Assembly (NCBI GenBank): GCA_002439555.1
Contig: DJOC01000096.1
Location: 1,014-10,946, forward strand
From: Caryophanales bacterium UBA6448
GTDB lineage: Bacteria > Bacillota_I > Bacilli_A > RF39 > UBA660
Reading direction: 5' to 3'
Length of the DNA stretch: 9,933 nt
In this document: piece after piece, positions 6,771 to 9,933 of the stretch
Layout: every line of letters starts with the position of its first letter
Position numbering within the stretch: position 1 is the first letter of the stretch
The notes under the pieces: generated by a model
The model's input: the letters and a program-made list of their open reading frames with translations, nothing else
What the model was told of the DNA's origin: nothing
The model's database searches: none
Position numbers and translations under genes: made by a program

Positions 6771-7625
6771 TTTTTCTGCCTTTAAAAGATATAAAATATT
6801 ATTATGAACATTAATAGTATTTTTTTGAATGTTATCATCTTTTTGTAAATTTATAGGAATATTTAAAAGAATAAATAATAAATCTTTTTCATCATCATTA
6901 AGTTCAAAAGCACTAAAGTAATGCTCTAAATAAATAGAAAAATCTAAATTTAAATATTCATTATGAAAAAGCGTTACAAAATCTAATACTGGTGTGTCTA
7001 TTTTATAATTATCCCAGCTTATTAAAGAGGAATTTCTATCAGAGTACATAAAGTGATCCATCGCAAGATTATTATGAACAACACTTACCCTAACCTTTTC
7101 ATTATCTTTTACTTTTTCATACCAACTATCAAGTCTATCTTTACAAAATTTAATTGCTCCAATATATTTTGAATAATTACGGCAAAATAAATATTGTGAA
7201 GGACTTTGATATTCATAAGATAAATCCTTTAGGAAAAGAGCATTATAATATGTACCAAGATATGATAAATTATTATCAATATTTTCATATATTTCTTTAT
7301 AATCATCTAATTTAGATTTTTTAAAATAGACTGTTTTATTATGAAGACTTGCCACTACCGAAGACATTTCAAGTAGTTTTTGTTCATCAAATATTTTTTC
7401 CTCTTCGACATATTCAAAAAGGTTTTCTTCATCACGAAAGTTTTTTATTAACTTTGGGAAATTATCAAAACCTCTTTTATTTAAATAATTAAATAATGTA
7501 TATAAATCTTTATTTTCTTTTTTTAAAACAAATTTACCTTCGGATGAATCAATTATGGTGGCATTTTTCATTTTAGTGATACGATAAGGTTTATATAAAT
7601 TTTTAATATATTCTAAACTATTCAT
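6729..7625 (-). CDS. ysxE: CotS/YsxE-family spore coat protein, kinase-like fold
   Basis: This 298-residue protein has the layout of the CotS/YutH/YsxE family, spore coat proteins built on the aminoglycoside-phosphotransferase fold. Seen: an N-lobe with GKFVLKK at about residues 30-36 (Lys35 in the place of the ATP lysine), a hinge-like NLFEYVEEE at 68-76, SVVASLHN at 89-96, then VVHNNLAMDHFMY at 182-194 where active kinases have HGDxxxxN, and LISWDNYKIDTPVLDF at 201-216 where they have IDWE and a trailing aspartate. Both catalytic acids are replaced (Asn186, Ser203), so it is likely a pseudokinase, as appears usual for this family. It overlaps spoVID by 8 bases (ATGAATAG) with no SD of its own, so translation is coupled. 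In B. subtilis ysxE also follows spoVID, which supports the call. Confidence 0.85.
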   Translation of the reverse strand: MNSLEYIKNLYKPYRITKMKNATIIDSSEGKFVLKKENKDLYTLFNYLNKRGFDNFPKLIKNFRDEENLFEYVEEEKIFDEQKLLEMSSVVASLHNKTVYFKKSKLDDYKEIYENIDNNLSYLGTYYNALFLKDLSYEYQSPSQYLFCRNYSKYIGAIKFCKDRLDSWYEKVKDNEKVRVSVVHNNLAMDHFMYSDRNSSLISWDNYKIDTPVLDFVTLFHNEYLNLDFSIYLEHYFSAFELNDDEKDLLFILLNIPINLQKDDNIQKNTINVHNNILYLLKAEKLTKEYYSNNSDDE

Positions 7626-8262
7626 TTGTTATAGGAACAAGTAATTTATCATTAATATTTATATCAGTAATTCCGTTTATATTTAAAAGTTCTTCTTTAG
7701 AAATATTATATTTTTTACATATAAAGTCAATATCTTCGGTTTCTTTTACAATATGAATATGATAAGAAATATAATCATTTTCGGCATTAATACCAGTAAC
7801 TGTCGTAATCATATTATCATTTATTTTATCATCAGTTTTAGGATTTTCCTTAATTTCAGGCATTTCTATAGCATCATTTCTTTCATCGATTAAATCAATT
7901 GGCTCTGGTAGTCTATCAGTTTTTTCAAAAGTAGGCTCTTCTTTCTTTTCATCAGCTTTCACAATATAATCAATTTTAACAGTTAAATCTTTCTCTTTTA
8001 AATCATAAGTAAAATTATCCACGGTAAAGTCTAATGTATTAATATCAATATTACTTGCTATTTCAACACTAAAAGGTAAAGTAAATGAAAAGTCTTTTTT
8101 ATTTAAACTAAGTTCATATTCTTTATAAGTTCCCTTTATAATAAAGTTTCCTAAAACCTCTTTCTCATTTTTAGTAATTTCGTGTTCTAAAGATATACTA
8201 GATATTTCACTTACTGGGGTATCAAATTTAACTACTTTTTCAAAAGGTATAATTAAATTCAT
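7618..8262 (-). CDS. spoVID: SpoVID/SipL-like spore coat morphogenetic protein with C-terminal LysM
   Basis: SpoVID (SipL in clostridia) sits on the forespore surface and is needed for the coat to encase the spore. The 214-residue product has an N-terminal beta-rich domain at about 1-102 with the SpoVID-type elements ISLEHEIT (23-30), NFIIKGTYKEYEL (39-51) and FTLPFSVEI (60-68), an acidic, proline-containing linker at about 103-165, and a LysM domain at about 168-212 (IHIVKETEDIDFICKKYNIS, then ELLNINGI and DKLLVPI). There is no signal peptide, as expected for a mother-cell cytoplasmic protein. It is less than half the length of the B. subtilis protein, mostly through a shorter linker. The SD AGGAGA at 8277-8272 lies 9 bases before the ATG but inside a terminator hairpin. 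It is followed by the overlapping ysxE, as in B. subtilis. Confidence 0.87.
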   Translation of the reverse strand: MNLIIPFEKVVKFDTPVSEISSISLEHEITKNEKEVLGNFIIKGTYKEYELSLNKKDFSFTLPFSVEIASNIDINTLDFTVDNFTYDLKEKDLTVKIDYIVKADEKKEEPTFEKTDRLPEPIDLIDERNDAIEMPEIKENPKTDDKINDNMITTVTGINAENDYISYHIHIVKETEDIDFICKKYNISKEELLNINGITDININDKLLVPITNE

Positions 8263-8297
8263 AAAAAATCATCTCCTATCAAAAGATATGAAGATGA
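8263..8297 (-). terminator. Intrinsic terminator of relA-dtd that contains the spoVID Shine-Dalgarno
   Basis: On the minus strand the 5' arm TCATCTTC-A-TATC (8297-8285, one bulged A at 8289), a UUUU loop (8284-8281) and the 3' arm GATA-GG-AGATGA (8280-8269) form 12 pairs including one G-U. Six U (8268-8263) follow and abut the spoVID ATG at 8262. It starts 14 bases after the dtd stop. The AGGAGA at 8277-8272 is wholly paired in the 3' arm, so the same element would both end transcription and hide the spoVID ribosome binding site. Confidence 0.8.
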
Positions 8298-8312
8298 CTT
8301 AAATTTTATTAC
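8283..8312 (-). promoter_or_regulatory. Weak candidate sigma-E-like promoter for spoVID
   Basis: On the minus strand GTAATAAA (8312-8305) and CATATCTT (8290-8283), 14 bases apart, partly match sigma-E elements as I know them (-35 GTCATATT-like, -10 CATACAAT-like), about 5 of 8 each. A start near 8277 would give a leader that begins at the SD and lacks the 5' arm of the hairpin. SpoVID is a sigma-E gene in B. subtilis. The match is weak and partly driven by AT richness. Confidence 0.25.
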
Positions 8313-8755
8313 TATTTATTTTTAGAATCTATTATGATAGTTATTGGGCCATCATTTTCGATATTTACAAGCATTTCCGCGCCGAAAACGCCACCATATG
8401 TTTTAACGTGATTATTTAACGTATTAAGCATTTTTTCATATAACGGTTTAGCAACATCCCCTTTAGCGGCGCCAATATAACTAGGTCTATTTCCTTTTGA
8501 GGTATCAGCCATTAATGTAAACTGGCTTATTAAAAGGATTTCTCCACCACTTTCTAAAATGCTTTTATTCATAACGCCTTCTTCATCATCAAATATGCGA
8601 AGACCCACTATTTTTTTAACTAAATAATTAATATCTTCATCAGTATCTTCCGGAGTAATACCAACTAAAATACATAAACCTTTATCTATCTTATTTATAA
8701 GATTACCAGAAATACTTACACTTGATTTTTTACTTCTTTGAATAACTACTTTCAT
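8312..8755 (-). CDS. dtd: D-aminoacyl-tRNA deacylase
   Basis: DTD removes D-amino acids (and glycine mischarged on tRNA-Ala) from tRNA in the cytoplasm, working as a homodimer without side-chain catalysis by the protein. The 147 residues match the family in length and landmarks: the start MKVVIQRSKKSSVSI, LCILVGI at 27-33, the active-site SQFTL at 77-81 (Thr80), ADTSKGNRPSY at 83-93, and near the end NDGPIT at 134-139 with the Gly-Pro motif that enforces chiral selection. The start overlaps the TGA stop of the relA-type gene (ATGA), as expected for translational coupling. The same gene order is known in B. subtilis. An intrinsic terminator follows 14 bases after the TAG stop. Confidence 0.96.
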   Translation of the reverse strand: MKVVIQRSKKSSVSISGNLINKIDKGLCILVGITPEDTDEDINYLVKKIVGLRIFDDEEGVMNKSILESGGEILLISQFTLMADTSKGNRPSYIGAAKGDVAKPLYEKMLNTLNNHVKTYGGVFGAEMLVNIENDGPITIIIDSKNK

Positions 8756-9933
8756 ACTCTTTTAACATCCTTTACATACCTTAGTTTATTGACATTTTTA
8801 ATAACTAAATCAATATACGAATTGTCTTCGACTTTTATTTTTACTAAATAATTAATTTCGTCAATAGTTTCAATAGAAATTATATAAACTTTTGGTATCG
8901 ATATTTTAGCAATAATATCTGATAATTTATTTTTATTACTACTTAAAGTAATTTTAATAGAGCAAATATAGTCATTATGAACACTTTCAATCCATGAAGC
9001 AGATACAATTTTTTCATCAGAATTTATAACATTTTCACAATTTTTTTGATGAACTGATATACCATCATTTTTCGTTATAACGCCGACTATTTCATCGCCT
9101 TTTACCGGATTACAGCATTTTGCTAAATGTGTAAGAATATTTACTTTACCATCAATTAAAATATCACTACCTGACTTAATATTAATATTTTTCTTAATAG
9201 CACTAGTTTCCTCTTTTGGAATAATGATATTAACTATATGAGTAACTGTATATTTATAAGAACCAATACTAAAGTATAAATCCTCTAAATCTTTAAGTTT
9301 TAATTCCTTTAAAATAAGTTTTAAATTATCTTGAGATGTAACCATATTTTGAGGTATTTTTCTTTTTCGAAGTTCTTTTTCTAAAATATTTTTACCTCTT
9401 TCAATATAGTTTTGTTTATCTATCTTTGAAAAATATGCTTTAATTTTATCTTTTGCTTGCGTGGTTTTAACAATATTTAACCATTCTTTGGATGGCGTAC
9501 TATTAGGATTTGTAAGTATTTTACAAATATCACCATCGTGAAGCGGTGTATTAATGGAAACCATTATATCATTTACAATAGCCCCAGTCATTGTATCACC
9601 AACTTTTGAATGAACTCTGTAAGCAAAATCTATTGGTGTTGCATCTTCGGGTAGTTCAATAACATCTCCTTTTGGAGTAAATACATACATTAAGTTACCT
9701 AAAATATTACTTCCAACAACTTCATTAAATACTTCATCAGTATCATTTTCACTATTTTCAATTATTGAACGATATATTTCAAGTTTTTGCTCCATATAAG
9801 TTTGAATTTTTTTAGCGCCTTTTTCTTTATAAGACCAATGTGATGCTATACCTTTTTCGGCAATTTCATCCATTTCATAAGTTCTAATTTGAATTTCATA
9901 GAATTTACCACCTGGACCAAATACTGTTGTATG
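8752..9933 (-). CDS. relA: RelA/SpoT-type (p)ppGpp synthetase/hydrolase, C-terminal part
   Basis: The frame is open to the right edge, so the gene begins outside the window and the ATG at 9873 is internal. The 393 residues present begin with the end of the synthetase domain (HTTVFGPGG, then EIQIRTYEMDEIAEKGIASHW). Then, in window numbering, come a TGS domain at about 81-142 (MYVFTPKGDVIELPEDATPI), a helical stretch, the zinc-finger/CC domain with LAKCCNPVKGDEIVG (Cys273, Cys274) and ISVHQKNC (His295, Cys299), and a C-terminal ACT domain at about 320-393. These regulatory domains bind the ribosome with deacylated tRNA and control whether the enzyme makes or degrades (p)ppGpp. All zinc ligands are intact. 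The N-terminal HD hydrolase and most of the synthetase domain cannot be judged. The stop TGA overlaps dtd, showing that TGA is a stop codon in this organism. Confidence 0.96.
   Translation of the reverse strand, partial: HTTVFGPGGKFYEIQIRTYEMDEIAEKGIASHWSYKEKGAKKIQTYMEQKLEIYRSIIENSENDTDEVFNEVVGSNILGNLMYVFTPKGDVIELPEDATPIDFAYRVHSKVGDTMTGAIVNDIMVSINTPLHDGDICKILTNPNSTPSKEWLNIVKTTQAKDKIKAYFSKIDKQNYIERGKNILEKELRKRKIPQNMVTSQDNLKLILKELKLKDLEDLYFSIGSYKYTVTHIVNIIIPKEETSAIKKNINIKSGSDILIDGKVNILTHLAKCCNPVKGDEIVGVITKNDGISVHQKNCENVINSDEKIVSASWIESVHNDYICSIKITLSSNKNKLSDIIAKISIPKVYIISIETIDEINYLVKIKVEDNSYIDLVIKNVNKLRYVKDVKRV

Noticed and set aside
9871..9873. ATG at 9873 as the start of the relA-type gene
   Set aside because: The frame continues to the window edge with conserved synthetase-domain sequence (HTTVFGPGG and EIQIRT), so this methionine is internal.

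Overview
The window looks like a piece of chromosome from a very AT-rich, spore-forming member of the Bacilli (or a close low-GC Firmicutes relative, possibly one of the uncultured gut lineages near the Mollicutes). The reasons are the base composition, the strong AGGAGG-type ribosome binding sites, TGG as the tryptophan codon with TGA as a real stop (the relA/SpoT gene ends in TGA), and gene pairs known from Bacillus subtilis: relA-dtd, spoVID-ysxE and ylbJ next to ylbL. The species assignment is inference.

Layout from right to left, because nearly everything is on the minus strand. (1) The C-terminal part of a bifunctional (p)ppGpp synthetase/hydrolase runs in from the right edge and overlaps dtd (D-aminoacyl-tRNA deacylase) by 4 bases (ATGA). 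A strong intrinsic terminator follows dtd. (2) A compact SpoVID/SipL-like spore coat morphogenetic protein overlaps a CotS/YsxE-family pseudokinase-like coat protein by 8 bases. The terminator that closes relA-dtd swallows the spoVID Shine-Dalgarno sequence and its U-tract ends at the spoVID start codon. This is the most interesting regulatory feature in the window. (3) A short interval of about 160 bp carries a good sigma-A promoter firing leftward and a possible 58-residue two-helix membrane protein on the plus strand. (4) Next come three consecutive prepilin-like genes with class III signal peptides, one of them lacking Glu5 like the GspK/ComGG group. They resemble minor pseudopilins of a type IV pilus, type II secretion or competence machine whose motor and peptidase are not in the window. 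(5) A plus-strand YlbJ-like membrane protein converges on the pilin genes and diverges from ylbL. (6) A ylbL/SepM-like PDZ-Lon protease, an unrecognised helical protein and mutS form one leftward operon. mutS lacks its last part because it runs off the left edge.

Functionally the window mixes stringent response and translation quality control (relA, dtd), spore envelope assembly (spoVID, ysxE, ylbJ-like), surface or DNA-uptake pilins, a membrane-anchored protease and DNA mismatch repair. Coding density is very high and several genes are translationally coupled. I saw no tRNA, rRNA, CRISPR array, insertion sequence or phage gene.
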